Assembly (NCBI RefSeq): GCF_000559085.1
Contig: NZ_JALN02000001.1
Location: 3,100,001-3,164,000, forward strand
From: Mycolicibacterium aromaticivorans JS19b1 = JCM 16368
Lineage (GTDB): Bacteria > Actinomycetota > Actinomycetes > Mycobacteriales > Mycobacteriaceae
Length of the DNA: 64,000 bases
Direction: 5' to 3'
Shown: piece by piece, positions 1 to 9,397 of the stretch
Layout of the letters: the number at the start of each line of letters is the position of its first letter
Numbering within the stretch: position 1 is the stretch's first letter
The notes under the pieces: generated by a model
The model's input: the letters and a program-made list of their open reading frames with translations, nothing else
What the model was told of the DNA's origin: nothing
Databases searched by the model: none
Translations under genes and position numbers: made by a program

Positions 1-764
1 CGAGCGTCTCCGTCAGACTGCAGGGCACGGATGCGCGGAAGTAGCACCCGTACGTTGTAGGCACCGGCGCACAGCAGCAGCACCACTAGGACGAGCTTGA
101 CCGCGAGCGCGCGACCGTAGGAGGTGGTGAGCAATTGGCCCGGCGTTCCGACGTGGCTCCACGCCAGCCAGGAGCCGCTGACCACCAGTGCGCCGACGGC
201 GATCATCGCCACCAGACTGAACCGCTCCCAGATCTGCACCCAGTCTGCCGCCACGCCGTCGCCGGTTATGTTGCGCCGTCCTGCAATTCCTGTGGCGGCC
301 AGGACCACCAGCCCACCCACCCAGGTGATCGCACCGAGAACGTGCACCGCCGTCAACACGTTCGACATCGCTCGGCTCAGATTGACGAATTGGGCCGGAA
401 TTTCGGGGATCACCGCTGCGATGACCGCGACCGCGCCGACGCCGAGCGGCAGCGCCCGCGACTGACTCCATCGCATCGCGACCAACCCGCAGACGGCCAG
501 CGTCAGCGCGAAGAGCGGGGCGAGCGTCACAACGCTCAGGTGTGCGGCGGCACGGAATTGCAGCACGATACCAAGCAGCACCACAGTCGCGGCCGGAACG
601 GCCAGGGCGCGCACCTTGCGCGCGACGAGACCACCCTGCGACTCGGGTACGGCCAAAGCGCCGATGGTCAGCCCGATTCCGAGCGGAATCGACAAGCTCA
701 GGTAGTAGACCACCTGGGTGACAACGTCGATGGCGGCAGGAGCCGGGGGAGTGGGGCCAGGCAC
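1..764 (-). CDS. CopD-family copper resistance/transport membrane protein (3' end outside window)
   Basis: Reading from a GTG preceded by a purine-rich gatagga stretch, 254 residues are visible before the window edge cuts the gene. The protein is almost entirely hydrophobic, with about seven membrane segments. It carries the CopD-like block HVLGAITWVGGL (around residues 145-156), a later SGSWLAW segment and a YGRALAVKLVL segment, which are the conserved parts of PF05425. The family takes part in copper handling in the cytoplasmic membrane. In mycobacteria CopD domains are often fused to a CtaG-like domain downstream, and that part, if present, would lie outside the window. The start is well bounded: an in-frame stop lies a few codons upstream. 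No other frame in this stretch has a plausible protein. Confidence 0.8.
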   Translation of the reverse strand, partial: MPGPTPPAPAAIDVVTQVVYYLSLSIPLGIGLTIGALAVPESQGGLVARKVRALAVPAATVVLLGIVLQFRAAAHLSVVTLAPLFALTLAVCGLVAMRWSQSRALPLGVGAVAVIAAVIPEIPAQFVNLSRAMSNVLTAVHVLGAITWVGGLVVLAATGIAGRRNITGDGVAADWVQIWERFSLVAMIAVGALVVSGSWLAWSHVGTPGQLLTTSYGRALAVKLVLVVLLLCAGAYNVRVLLPRIRALQSDGDA

Positions 765-859
765 GCGAGACGTCCTATCTTCAGAGCTGCTATCGACTTA
801 CACGGTAGAGTTCGCGGCTTTGTTCACCCTGTGCGCGCACTGTGCGTCACATTTGGCGC

Positions 860-2068
860 TCAGGGCCGGCCCTGGCGTCCCGAATATCCTTCCCAGGGAC
901 TGTAATCCGCGACCAGCTCCTCCTGCGCCGGACGCTGATCCTCCGGAATGTGTTCGAGGTTGATCCGGATGCGGTACCAGATGGAGCTCGGCCCCCGCAT
1001 TCCGTCTACCAGGATGTCGGTTGGCTGCAGCGCCGTGGCGGCCTCCGGGTGACGGGCCCGCCAGACATCCAACGCCGCCATCGCCTCATCGCGGGTTTTG
1101 GTGCGGGCCACCTCGATCAGCGGCTTGCTGCCTTTCGGCGGCTTCTCAGCGGGGCCGAGCTCCTCGGCCAGCGCCAGCAGCGGGTCCAGCGAGCCGACCG
1201 CGTCGTCCATCGACTCCCAGGGATCGCCGCGCTCGGCGACGCGGGCGGGGACGGTCAGGATCGTGAACTCCTCGGCGCGGCAGCCGGGCACCTCATCCCA
1301 CGTCAACGGCGTCGACACCCGCGCGTCGGCGGTGGCCCGCACCGAATAGGCCGAGGCGACGGTGCGGTCCTTGGCGTTCTGATTGAAATCGACGAAAACC
1401 CGTTGTCCGCGTTCTTCCTTCCACCAGAGGCTGCTGGCCAGGTCCGGTGCGCGGCGTTGCACCTCGCGGGCAACGGTCTCGGCGGCCAGCCGAACCTGCT
1501 TGAACGGCCAGTGCGGTGCGATCCGGGCGTAAATGTGGAATCCGCGCGACCCCGACGTCTTGGGCCACGCCGTCAGCCCGTGGTCCTCGAGCACCTCGCG
1601 CGCCACCTGGGCCACATCCAAGATCTGCGGCCAGTCGACACCCGGCATCGGATCGAGGTCGATACGCAGCTCGTCGGGATGGTCGAGGTCACCGGAGCGG
1701 ACCGGGTGCGGATTGAGATCGACGCAGCCGAGGTTGATCGCCCACGCCAGCCCTGCGGGTTCGTGGAGCACCGCCTCCTTGGCCGACGTGCCCCGGGCGT
1801 AGCGCAGTTCGGCCACCTCGATCCAGTCCGGGCGCTTCTCCGGGGCACGCTTCTGGAAGATCGCTTCCTCGGCGATGCCTTTGACGAACCGCTTGAGGAT
1901 CATCGGCCGGTCGGCGACACCGCGCAGCGCCCCGTCGGCCACGGCAAGGTAGTAGCTGACGAGGTCGGCCTTGGTGACCGCAGCCCGTTCACCGACCGCG
2001 GGGAAGACCACTTTGTCGGGATGACTGATGGTGACCTGGCGGCCCCCGATCTTCATGGAGTCGGCCAT
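860..2068 (-). CDS. Stand-alone LigD-type primase-polymerase (PolDom), Rv0269c/PolD2-like
   Basis: This 402-residue protein is a single polymerase domain of the archaeo-eukaryotic primase superfamily, like the POL part of LigD but without ligase or nuclease domains. The metal-binding DLD lies at residues 137-139 (RIDLDP), the substrate-binding GSRGFHIY at 173-180 and the third metal aspartate in VDFNQN at 226-231. Mycobacterial stand-alone PolDom proteins add ribo- or deoxynucleotides at primed gaps during DNA repair. Its place beside fadD2 matches the neighbourhood of Rv0269c in M. tuberculosis. It is divergent from fadD2 across a 66-base gap. The assignment to the PolD2 rather than the Prim-PolC subgroup rests on gene order, so it is less certain than the fold. 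Confidence 0.88.
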   Translation of the reverse strand: MADSMKIGGRQVTISHPDKVVFPAVGERAAVTKADLVSYYLAVADGALRGVADRPMILKRFVKGIAEEAIFQKRAPEKRPDWIEVAELRYARGTSAKEAVLHEPAGLAWAINLGCVDLNPHPVRSGDLDHPDELRIDLDPMPGVDWPQILDVAQVAREVLEDHGLTAWPKTSGSRGFHIYARIAPHWPFKQVRLAAETVAREVQRRAPDLASSLWWKEERGQRVFVDFNQNAKDRTVASAYSVRATADARVSTPLTWDEVPGCRAEEFTILTVPARVAERGDPWESMDDAVGSLDPLLALAEELGPAEKPPKGSKPLIEVARTKTRDEAMAALDVWRARHPEAATALQPTDILVDGMRGPSSIWYRIRINLEHIPEDQRPAQEELVADYSPWEGYSGRQGRP

Positions 2069-2134
2069 GAAGCCATGGTAATTAGGCCGCTCGTTCGGTC
2101 TTGGCTGCGACGTGCGTCACCTAGGGTTGCAGAC

Positions 2135-3814
2135 ATGCCCAGTCTTTTCGATCTCCCCGCGCAAGCACTGGCCAAGGCTCAGCGATTGGCCGACCGTGGC
2201 TCGGCTGAGCTGCACTACCTGGCCAAGATGATCGAGTCGGGCGCATTCCGTCTCGAGCCGCCCCAAAATCTCATCGGGATGGTTGCCGACATCCGCCGCT
2301 GGGGCGAGATCGGGATGGTTCCGGCGCTCAACGCCCGCCGCACACCCAACAAGGCGGCGATCGTCGACGACGAGGGTTCGATGACCTTCAAAGAACTCGA
2401 CGACGCCGCCAACGCTGTCGCCAATGCGTTGCTGGCCAAGGGTGTCACCGGCGGCGACGGGGTGGCCATCCTGGCCCGGAACCACCGCTGGTTCGTGATC
2501 GCGAACTACGGCGCGGCACGGGTCGGCGCCCGGACGATCATGCTCAACACGGAGTTCTCCGGGCCGCAGATCCGGGACGTGTCCGAGCGTGAGGGCGCCA
2601 AGCTGATCATCTACGACGATGAGTACTCCGACGCCGTCAAGCTCGCCGAGCCCCCGCTGGGCAAGCTGCGGGCACTGGGGACCAACCCTGATGCCGACGG
2701 TCCATCGGGTAGCACCGACGAAACCCTGGCCGAGGTCATCGAGCGGAGCAGCACCGCACCCGCGCCGAAGGCCACCAAGCGGTCGTCGATCATCATCCTC
2801 ACCAGCGGCACCACCGGAACCCCGAAGGGAGCCACCAGGAACACCCCGCCGACCCTGGCGCCGATCGGCGGCATTCTGTCCGCCGTGCCGTTCCGTGCCG
2901 GCGAGGTCACGGCGCTGCCGTCGCCGATGTTCCACGCCCTCGGATACCTGCATGCGACGATCGCGCTGACCCTGGGGTCGACGCTGGTGCTGCATCGAAA
3001 GTTCAAGCCGGCCAACGTGTTGGAGGACGTGGCCAAGCACAAGGTGACCGCGATCGTGGTGGTCCCGGTGATGCTCGCGCGGATGCTCGACGCGCTGGAG
3101 GAGATGGAGACCAAGCCGGATCTGTCGTCGCTGCGGATCGTGTTCGTCTCCGGCTCTCAGCTTGGTGCGGAACTGGCCACCCGCGCACTGAAAGACATCG
3201 GCCCGGTCATCTACAACATGTACGGCTCAACTGAAGTCGCGTTCGCGACCATCGCAGGACCCAAGGATCTGCAGATGAATCCGGCCACCGTCGGACCTGT
3301 CGTCACTGGTGTCACCGTGAAGATCCTCGACGACAACGGCAACGAGCTACCGCAGGGCGAGGTCGGGCGGATCTTCGTCGGCAACAGCTTCCCGTTCGAG
3401 GGCTACACCGGTGGCGGTCACAAGCAGATCATCGACGGGTTGATGTCATCCGGTGACGTCGGCTATTTCGACCACAACGGCCTGCTGTTCGTCAGCGGCC
3501 GCGACGACGAGATGATCGTCTCCGGCGGTGAGAATGTCTTCCCGGCCGAGGTTGAAGACCTCATCAGCGGCCACCCCGACATCGTCGAGGCGACCGCGCT
3601 CGGCGTCGACGATCCCGACTGGGGTGCCCGGCTTCGCGCATTCGTGGTGCTGCGCGAAGAAGCCGAACTCACCGAGGACGCGATCAAGAACTACGTGCGC
3701 GAACACCTTGCGCGCTACAAGGTTCCGCGCGAGGTGGTGTTCCTCTCCGAGCTGCCGCGAAACCCGACCGGCAAGATCCTCAAGCGGGAATTGCGCGACA
3801 TCGAGGTGCAGTAG
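2135..3814 (+). CDS. fadD2: Fatty-acid-CoA ligase FadD2 (AMP-forming acyl-CoA synthetase)
   Basis: The enzyme activates fatty acids to acyl-CoA through an acyl-adenylate. The 559-residue product has the ANL-superfamily blocks in order: the phosphate loop LTSGTTGTPKG, the MYGSTE adenine/acyl block, SGDVGYFD, the hinge region GRDDEMIVSGGENV, and PTGKILKREL with the catalytic lysine near the C-terminus. The frame stays open far upstream, antisense to the polymerase gene. The ATG chosen (MPSLFDLPAQ) gives the family length, matches M. tuberculosis FadD2 (about 560 residues) and follows the divergent intergenic gap. Its position between the PolDom gene and fadE6 matches Rv0269c-Rv0271c, which supports a role in fatty-acid catabolism. 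The exact chain-length preference cannot be read from the sequence. Confidence 0.9.
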   Translation: MPSLFDLPAQALAKAQRLADRGSAELHYLAKMIESGAFRLEPPQNLIGMVADIRRWGEIGMVPALNARRTPNKAAIVDDEGSMTFKELDDAANAVANALLAKGVTGGDGVAILARNHRWFVIANYGAARVGARTIMLNTEFSGPQIRDVSEREGAKLIIYDDEYSDAVKLAEPPLGKLRALGTNPDADGPSGSTDETLAEVIERSSTAPAPKATKRSSIIILTSGTTGTPKGATRNTPPTLAPIGGILSAVPFRAGEVTALPSPMFHALGYLHATIALTLGSTLVLHRKFKPANVLEDVAKHKVTAIVVVPVMLARMLDALEEMETKPDLSSLRIVFVSGSQLGAELATRALKDIGPVIYNMYGSTEVAFATIAGPKDLQMNPATVGPVVTGVTVKILDDNGNELPQGEVGRIFVGNSFPFEGYTGGGHKQIIDGLMSSGDVGYFDHNGLLFVSGRDDEMIVSGGENVFPAEVEDLISGHPDIVEATALGVDDPDWGARLRAFVVLREEAELTEDAIKNYVREHLARYKVPREVVFLSELPRNPTGKILKRELRDIEVQ

Positions 3815-3954
3815 TCGCTGCTCGCAGCCCGCTGCCCAAGACAAAAACTACTAAGTGTTTCATCAGTAAGACGGAGTGCTCATACTGTTGCAGTGACGCT
3901 GTGATCTGTGCTACACCAAAGGTCCTGAGTGGCATATCCCACAGCGGAGGCATG

Positions 3955-5799
3955 ATGCACCAAGCGGCCCGTCCCGTCCGAGGTGTCGACGGTGGCTCGC
4001 CGCCGGGAACGAGTCACGCCAAGTACGTCGGCCGGGTAGGTGCATTGGCCCTGTTCCTTGGTGTCGGTGCGGCGATTGCCATGCCGACCGCGGAGGCCGA
4101 CACGGGCGGCTCGGCGCACCCGTCGGGTTCGGGTTCGGGCTCGTCCTCGCACGCTGCGAGTGCGAAGAAATCCGGCGGCGCTGCCGCGAGTCAGCGTGCT
4201 CCGGCGGGGTCGGCGCGTATCACGACCACATCTGCCCCGGCCACGGTGACCGCCCTGCCCCGCGCTGTCGCGTCGCCGCACCGCGTCCGGGCCACCGATC
4301 CGGCCGCTCCGGTTGTATCGCCCACCGATCTGGCCGCGGTCGCCTACACCCGTCGCCGCTCCGCTTCACTGCAGCAGGGCGCCGCGGGAACAATCACGGT
4401 CGAGTTGACCAACCAGGTCAGTCCGCTGGGCACCCAACAGCAGGTCTCGCGCGAGCAGCTCGCCATGCAGGCGGTCCGCACGCTACCGGTGCAGCTGATG
4501 AAATTCATTCTGCGCCAGGGCTTCCTCGCCGCAGCCAACAAGCAGTTCGCTCTGGTCGGCGGGCCCGACGCGGCGAATCTGGACGCGCTGAACAACGCGG
4601 TCGACGAGTACGCCCTGGCTTCGGCATTCTCCGAACAGATTCTCAACCCGATGAACCCTGCGGTGGTCACCCAGGTGGCGCCTCCGCACAGCTGGTACGG
4701 GGTTGATGTCGGTGGATCGCGGTTGCTCTACGACAACCCCGACACGATCTATCGGTTCATCCCGGTCAACAAGACATCGGAGTACGTGATCACCGGGCGC
4801 TTCTACGACGCGATTCCCGCCGACACCACATTCAGTGTGCTGGAGGGCAGTTCGGGTAAGACGTCGACGATCCTGAGCCTCAAAGACATCGATGTCAGCG
4901 ATGACGGTTCGTTCGTGATCACGGTCAGCGGTGAGCCGGCGACACCGGGGGAGAAGAATCATCTCCAGCTGACGTCAAGCTCCACACTGGTCGCGGTGCG
5001 AAACACGCTGGGCGACTGGAACACCGAAGAGCCGATGGATCTGGCGGTGCACAAGGTCAGTGGGCCGCCGAACAGTTTATTCGCCCAACTCGGAGGATTC
5101 CTGTTCTTCGGCTCGGTGGTCAACAACAACCCGACGCTGGCGAAGTTGGTCTCTTTGGTGCCGCCGTTGCCGATCGCCGACACACCGATCGTGCACGGAA
5201 CACTGACCGCGTTACTGATGGTCATTCGCGGCGCGAACCAGGAAGCCAAGTACATGGCGCTGGCTACCACCGATCCCGCGACCGGCTTGCCACACCAGCC
5301 CAACACGATGACAGAGCCGGCAAGTAACGCCGAGTTCTTGGCCAATCAGTTGCAGAGCAATGGCTACTTCCAGCTCGCCGATGACGAGGCGCTGGTTCTG
5401 ACGATCAATCCCGGCAACGCCAAATTCGTGAGCATTCCGGTATACAACGACTGGACGATCACCGACGACTACTGGAACGAGCCGACAAGCCTCAATTCCG
5501 ACCAGGCTGTGCAAAACGCCGACGGCACCTACACAGTGGTGATTTCCCCCACCGATCCGCTTGTAGCCAATTGGATCTCGACCGGAGGCCTGAATCAGGG
5601 CATCATTTCGATGCGATTCCAAAATCTGGACACCGGCGATCCGGCTCAGCCCAGCGTCCAGTCGCAGGTGGTCAAGCTCGACGAGCTCGCCCACAACACC
5701 AACGGCACCGCTGTCATCACGCAGGCCGAGCGTGATGAACAGCTTGTTCTGCGCAAGGCCGGCTTCGACAAGCGTTGGGCGCCCTACCCGCAGGCCTGA
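3955..5799 (+). CDS. Secreted DUF1214/DUF1254-like protein with mycobacterial GVGAA-type signal peptide
   Basis: The 614-residue product starts at one of two adjacent ATGs (3952 or 3955) just after a GCGGAGG ribosome site. The second ATG gives the better, though still short, spacing. A signal peptide (YVGRVGALALFLGVGAAIA, then a cut near TAEAD) is followed by about 80 Ser/Ala-rich residues. The folded part contains DNPDTIYRFIPVNKTSEYVI and, near the end, DGTYTVVISPTDP and VANWISTGGLNQG, which resemble DUF1214-type domains. These families are poorly characterised and are often secreted or envelope-associated. No catalytic residues can be assigned. The gene sits between fadD2 and fadE6, where M. 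tuberculosis has nothing equivalent, so it looks like a lineage-specific insertion. It converges on fadE6 with ten bases between the stops. Confidence 0.75.
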   Translation: MHQAARPVRGVDGGSPPGTSHAKYVGRVGALALFLGVGAAIAMPTAEADTGGSAHPSGSGSGSSSHAASAKKSGGAAASQRAPAGSARITTTSAPATVTALPRAVASPHRVRATDPAAPVVSPTDLAAVAYTRRRSASLQQGAAGTITVELTNQVSPLGTQQQVSREQLAMQAVRTLPVQLMKFILRQGFLAAANKQFALVGGPDAANLDALNNAVDEYALASAFSEQILNPMNPAVVTQVAPPHSWYGVDVGGSRLLYDNPDTIYRFIPVNKTSEYVITGRFYDAIPADTTFSVLEGSSGKTSTILSLKDIDVSDDGSFVITVSGEPATPGEKNHLQLTSSSTLVAVRNTLGDWNTEEPMDLAVHKVSGPPNSLFAQLGGFLFFGSVVNNNPTLAKLVSLVPPLPIADTPIVHGTLTALLMVIRGANQEAKYMALATTDPATGLPHQPNTMTEPASNAEFLANQLQSNGYFQLADDEALVLTINPGNAKFVSIPVYNDWTITDDYWNEPTSLNSDQAVQNADGTYTVVISPTDPLVANWISTGGLNQGIISMRFQNLDTGDPAQPSVQSQVVKLDELAHNTNGTAVITQAERDEQLVLRKAGFDKRWAPYPQA

Positions 5800-5809
5800 C
5801 GGCCGAGTT

Positions 5810-8008
5810 CTACGGATCGCGCGGCAGCCCCAGCAGGCGCTCGGCGATGATGTTGAGCTGCACCTCGGAGGTGCCACCGTAGATCGTCGTCGACCGGCTG
5901 CCGAGCAGGTACTCCGCCCATTTACCTTGCAGCTCTGCAGAATCGCCGATGGCGCCGTCGACGCCGAACGAAGACACCGCAAACTCGGCGTACCCCTGCC
6001 CGGTGCGCATCGACAGCAGCTTCGAGATAGCAGCCGACGGCATCGCATCGCCTCCGGCCAGGGTCAGCAGCGTCGAGCGCAGATTCAGCAGCTTGGCCGC
6101 GTGCCCCTCGGCGATCAGTTCGCCGGCCCGGTGATGGCCGATCTGGTCGAAGTGACCGTCGCTGACAAATTGCACGAACCCGTCGAGGTTGGCCAGGAAT
6201 CCCGGCTCGCTGCTTCCGATCGAAACCCGTTCGGCAGTCAGGGTATTGCGGCTGACCTCCCATCCGCGGTCCACATCGCCAAGCACCAGCTCGTCGGGGA
6301 CGAACACGTCGTCGATGAACACCGTGTTGAACATGGCGTGACCGGTGAGCTCACGCAGCGGTTTGACCTCGACGCCTTCGGCCTTCATGTCCAGCAAGAA
6401 GTAGGTGATGCCAGCATGTTTCGGCGCGCTCGGGTTGGTCCGCGCCAGAAGGGCGCCCCACTGGGCGTACTGGGCGCCGGTGGTCCAGATTTTTTGCCCG
6501 GTGATCCGCCAGCCGCCGTCGACCTTGGTGGCCTTGGTGGTCAGGCTGGCCAGGTCGGAGCCGGCGCCGGGCTCGGAAAACAGCTGGCACCAGATCATCT
6601 CGCCGCGGAACGTCGGCGGTAGGAAGCGCTGCTTCTGCTCCTCGTTGCCGAACGCCACGATGGACGGGATCAGCCAGGCCGCGATCCCCATCTGCGGTCG
6701 CTTGACCTGCCCGGCGGTGAACTCCTGAGCGATGATGATCTGCTCGATCGGCTTGGCGTCCCGGCCCCACGGCTTCGGTAGGTGCGGCTGCACCCAGCCG
6801 CCCTCGGCGATCGCGGTCTTGCGCTCCTCCCGCGGAATCGCTTTCAGGGCAGCCACTTCCGCGCGGATCTCGTCGCGCAGCTTCTCGGTCTCGGGGTCGA
6901 GATCGATGTTGATGGCCCGCATACCCATGCTGGTCGCGGTGTCGAACACCTTCTGCTGGTATTCGCTCGCGCGTCCGAATGCGGCGACCATACCCAGCGT
7001 GCGGCGGTAGTAGACGTTGGTGTCGTGCTCCCAGGTGAAGCCGATGCCACCGTGCACCTGGATGCAGTCCTGGGCGGTGTGCTGGGCGGCGGCAGGCGCC
7101 AGACTGGCTGCCACCGCGGTGGCGAACTCGTACGCCGTTTGCTCGTTCTCCCAACCCTTTTCGGCGGCTTCGTCCAATGCGCGCGCGGCGTCCCATACCG
7201 CTGCGGTAGCACGCTCGGTGGTGGCGATCATCTCGGCGCACTTGTGCTTGATGGCCTGGAACTGGCCGATCGGACGGCCGAACTGCTCGCGGATCTTCGC
7301 GTACGCCGCTGCCGTGTCGGTGGCCCAGCGGGCGATGCCAACTGCCTCAGCCGACAGCAGAGTGGTGAGGATCGCACGGCCGGCCGCCTGTGAAAGATTG
7401 GACAGCACCCGGTCGGCACTGACTTCGGCGGCATTGGCCCGGACATGCGCCACCGGACGTAACAGGTCCACCGATTTGACCGGCTCGATCTCGAGTTGGT
7501 CGGCATCGAGGATCACCCATTCCACGCCGCTCTCGATCGCCACCGGTAGCACCAGAACGGCGGCCTGCGCGGCAGCGGGCACCGAGCGGGCCTCCCCGCG
7601 GATCACCAGTGAGTCGTCCTGGCGGGTCGCGGTCAGACCCGACTCCAGCGCGCAGGTGGCGATCAACTCGCCGGAGGCCAGCTTGCCCAGCAGCCTGGCG
7701 TCGGGATCGTGGGCAGAGATGAGCGCACTGGCTATCGCGGAGGTCACGAACGGCCCAGGCGCGGCGCCGTAACCGAACTCGGCGATCACGATCGCAAGCT
7801 CCAACAGGCCGAACCCCTGGCCGTCGACGGACTCCGCCAGGTGCAGGCCGTGCAAGCCCTGCTCGGCCGCTGCTTTCCAGTACGGCGGCGGGTTGGGGAT
7901 CGGCGTCTCCAGGGCCTCGTGCAGGACTTCGGACGGCGCGACGCGTGCGACAAGAGACTTCACCGAATCGGCGAGGTCGTTGTGCTCCTGGGTGATGGCG
8001 ATGGGCAT
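5810..8008 (-). CDS. fadE6: Acyl-CoA dehydrogenase FadE6 (two fused ACAD domains)
   Basis: This 732-residue protein is a head-to-tail fusion of two acyl-CoA dehydrogenase domains (about residues 1-380 and 390-732), the same length as M. tuberculosis FadE6 (731). The first domain ends with the FAD/adenine-binding helices IREQFGRPIGQFQAIKHK and EHDTNVYYRR. The second has the substrate/FAD loop FSEPGAGSDLASL, the WTTGAQ segment and the C-terminal YGGTSEVQLNIIAERLLG. The enzyme would carry out the first, FAD-dependent step of beta-oxidation (or of a related acyl-CoA), passing electrons to ETF and then to EtfD, whose gene is also in this window. The start at MPIAITQEHN is the first ATG. No evidence in the sequence fixes the substrate. 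Confidence 0.92.
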   Translation of the reverse strand: MPIAITQEHNDLADSVKSLVARVAPSEVLHEALETPIPNPPPYWKAAAEQGLHGLHLAESVDGQGFGLLELAIVIAEFGYGAAPGPFVTSAIASALISAHDPDARLLGKLASGELIATCALESGLTATRQDDSLVIRGEARSVPAAAQAAVLVLPVAIESGVEWVILDADQLEIEPVKSVDLLRPVAHVRANAAEVSADRVLSNLSQAAGRAILTTLLSAEAVGIARWATDTAAAYAKIREQFGRPIGQFQAIKHKCAEMIATTERATAAVWDAARALDEAAEKGWENEQTAYEFATAVAASLAPAAAQHTAQDCIQVHGGIGFTWEHDTNVYYRRTLGMVAAFGRASEYQQKVFDTATSMGMRAINIDLDPETEKLRDEIRAEVAALKAIPREERKTAIAEGGWVQPHLPKPWGRDAKPIEQIIIAQEFTAGQVKRPQMGIAAWLIPSIVAFGNEEQKQRFLPPTFRGEMIWCQLFSEPGAGSDLASLTTKATKVDGGWRITGQKIWTTGAQYAQWGALLARTNPSAPKHAGITYFLLDMKAEGVEVKPLRELTGHAMFNTVFIDDVFVPDELVLGDVDRGWEVSRNTLTAERVSIGSSEPGFLANLDGFVQFVSDGHFDQIGHHRAGELIAEGHAAKLLNLRSTLLTLAGGDAMPSAAISKLLSMRTGQGYAEFAVSSFGVDGAIGDSAELQGKWAEYLLGSRSTTIYGGTSEVQLNIIAERLLGLPRDP

Positions 8009-8071
8009 GTCGGGTGCCTTCCCTATTAACCGGTGGGTTGGGAGCCAGGGTACCTGCCGCTCCAGGCCGCC

Positions 8072-9397
8072 TCAGTGACGGCTTGTATCCCGGTCAGGGG
8101 TGGCGCGCAGCACCACCACCACGACCGCGGAGATCACCATGAAGATGCCCACCGCCCACATGCCGGCCTTGTCGCTGCCGGTGAACTGGTTCAGCGCACC
8201 GGTCGCGTACGGGGCCGCGAATCCGCCGAGGTTGCCGATCGAGTTGATCAGCCCGATCCCGCCCGCTGCGGCGGCACCGGTGAGGAACTGCGCCGGAAGC
8301 GCCCAGAAGCTGGGGATCGCGCTGAACACTCCCATTGCGGCGACGCAGACCGGGATCATCACCAGCAGCGGGGAGTGCAGATACAGTGCGACCGGAATAG
8401 CCAAGCCGCCCAGCCCCATTGGGATCGCGACGTGCCAGACGTGTTCGTTCTGGCGGTCGGCGTGGCGCGACCACAGGTACATCGCGATCGCGGCCAGGGT
8501 GTAGGGCACCGCGCTGATGAGACCGACCTGCACGATTGACAGGTGCACGTCGAACGTCTTCTTGAAATCGGAGATGATCGACGGCAAGAAGAACGCCAGC
8601 GCGTACAGCCCATAGGCGACACCGAAGTACACCACGGCCAGCAACCAGATTCGTGGGCTGGTCAACGCCCGGCGCAGCGGGAAGTCGAAGCTGCCTGCGA
8701 CATCGCGTTCCTCGTCGGCCAGCACGTCGATCAGCCACTGGCGTTCGTCGGGCTGTAACCAGTGCGCCCCGGCCGGCCGGTCAGTCAGATAGAACCAGCA
8801 GATCACGCCGAGGATGATCGCGGGCAGTCCGACGCCGATCATCATGAATTGCCAGCCGGCCAGCCCGAAGGTTCCTTCACCGGCTTGGATCATCCACGCG
8901 GCCAACGGAGTTCCGACGGCCGCGGCGATCGGGCTGGCCATCATGAACATCGCCACGATCCGCGCCCGGTAGGCGGCCGGGAACCAGCGGGTCAGATAGA
9001 AGATCACCCCGGGAAACAGCCCCGCCTCGGCGACGCCGAGCAGGAATCGCAACGCCAGCAGGGTGGGCGCGTTGGGCGCGAATCCGATTGCGACGGCGAC
9101 GATTCCCCATGACACCGCGATGCGCGCCAGCCATCGGCGGGCGCCGAACCGTTCGAGTGCCAGATTGGACGGCACCTCGACCAGGACGTATCCGATGAAG
9201 AAGATGCCCGACGCCAGGCCGAACATGCTCGCCGTCAGCTGGAGGTGCTGGCTGATATCGGCTTTGGCGATCCCGAGGTTGGTGCGGTCGAGGTAGTTGA
9301 CGAAGTACAGCGCCATCAGGAAGGGCAGGGCGCGGATGGCCACCTTGCGCAGGGTGCGGGTTTCCAGTGACCGATCACTGGTGGACGCGACTGCCAT
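8072..9397 (-). CDS. MFS transporter, anion:cation symporter (ACS) type
   Basis: The 441-residue product has about twelve membrane segments and the first-loop signature YFVNYLDRTNLGIAK, which is typical of ACS-family importers for organic anions (phthalate, tartrate and glucarate types). The ATG lies inside the last codons of the upstream D-2-hydroxyacid dehydrogenase gene (23-base overlap), so the two are translated from one transcript. The preceding hydrolase gene overlaps the dehydrogenase in the same way. Co-transcription with a hydrolase and a 2-hydroxyacid dehydrogenase suggests import of a carboxylate or ester-derived hydroxy acid for catabolism. That is an inference from context; the substrate is unknown. 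Confidence 0.85.
   Translation of the reverse strand: MAVASTSDRSLETRTLRKVAIRALPFLMALYFVNYLDRTNLGIAKADISQHLQLTASMFGLASGIFFIGYVLVEVPSNLALERFGARRWLARIAVSWGIVAVAIGFAPNAPTLLALRFLLGVAEAGLFPGVIFYLTRWFPAAYRARIVAMFMMASPIAAAVGTPLAAWMIQAGEGTFGLAGWQFMMIGVGLPAIILGVICWFYLTDRPAGAHWLQPDERQWLIDVLADEERDVAGSFDFPLRRALTSPRIWLLAVVYFGVAYGLYALAFFLPSIISDFKKTFDVHLSIVQVGLISAVPYTLAAIAMYLWSRHADRQNEHVWHVAIPMGLGGLAIPVALYLHSPLLVMIPVCVAAMGVFSAIPSFWALPAQFLTGAAAAGGIGLINSIGNLGGFAAPYATGALNQFTGSDKAGMWAVGIFMVISAVVVVVLRATPDRDTSRH

Noticed and set aside
860..2068. Complete LigD (ligase-polymerase-nuclease)
   Set aside because: Only the polymerase domain is present; no ligase motif KxDG or nuclease motifs are found in or beside the gene.
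842..2134. Upstream extension of the FadD2 frame
   Set aside because: Antisense to the primase-polymerase gene and would add 431 residues to an enzyme of normal length.
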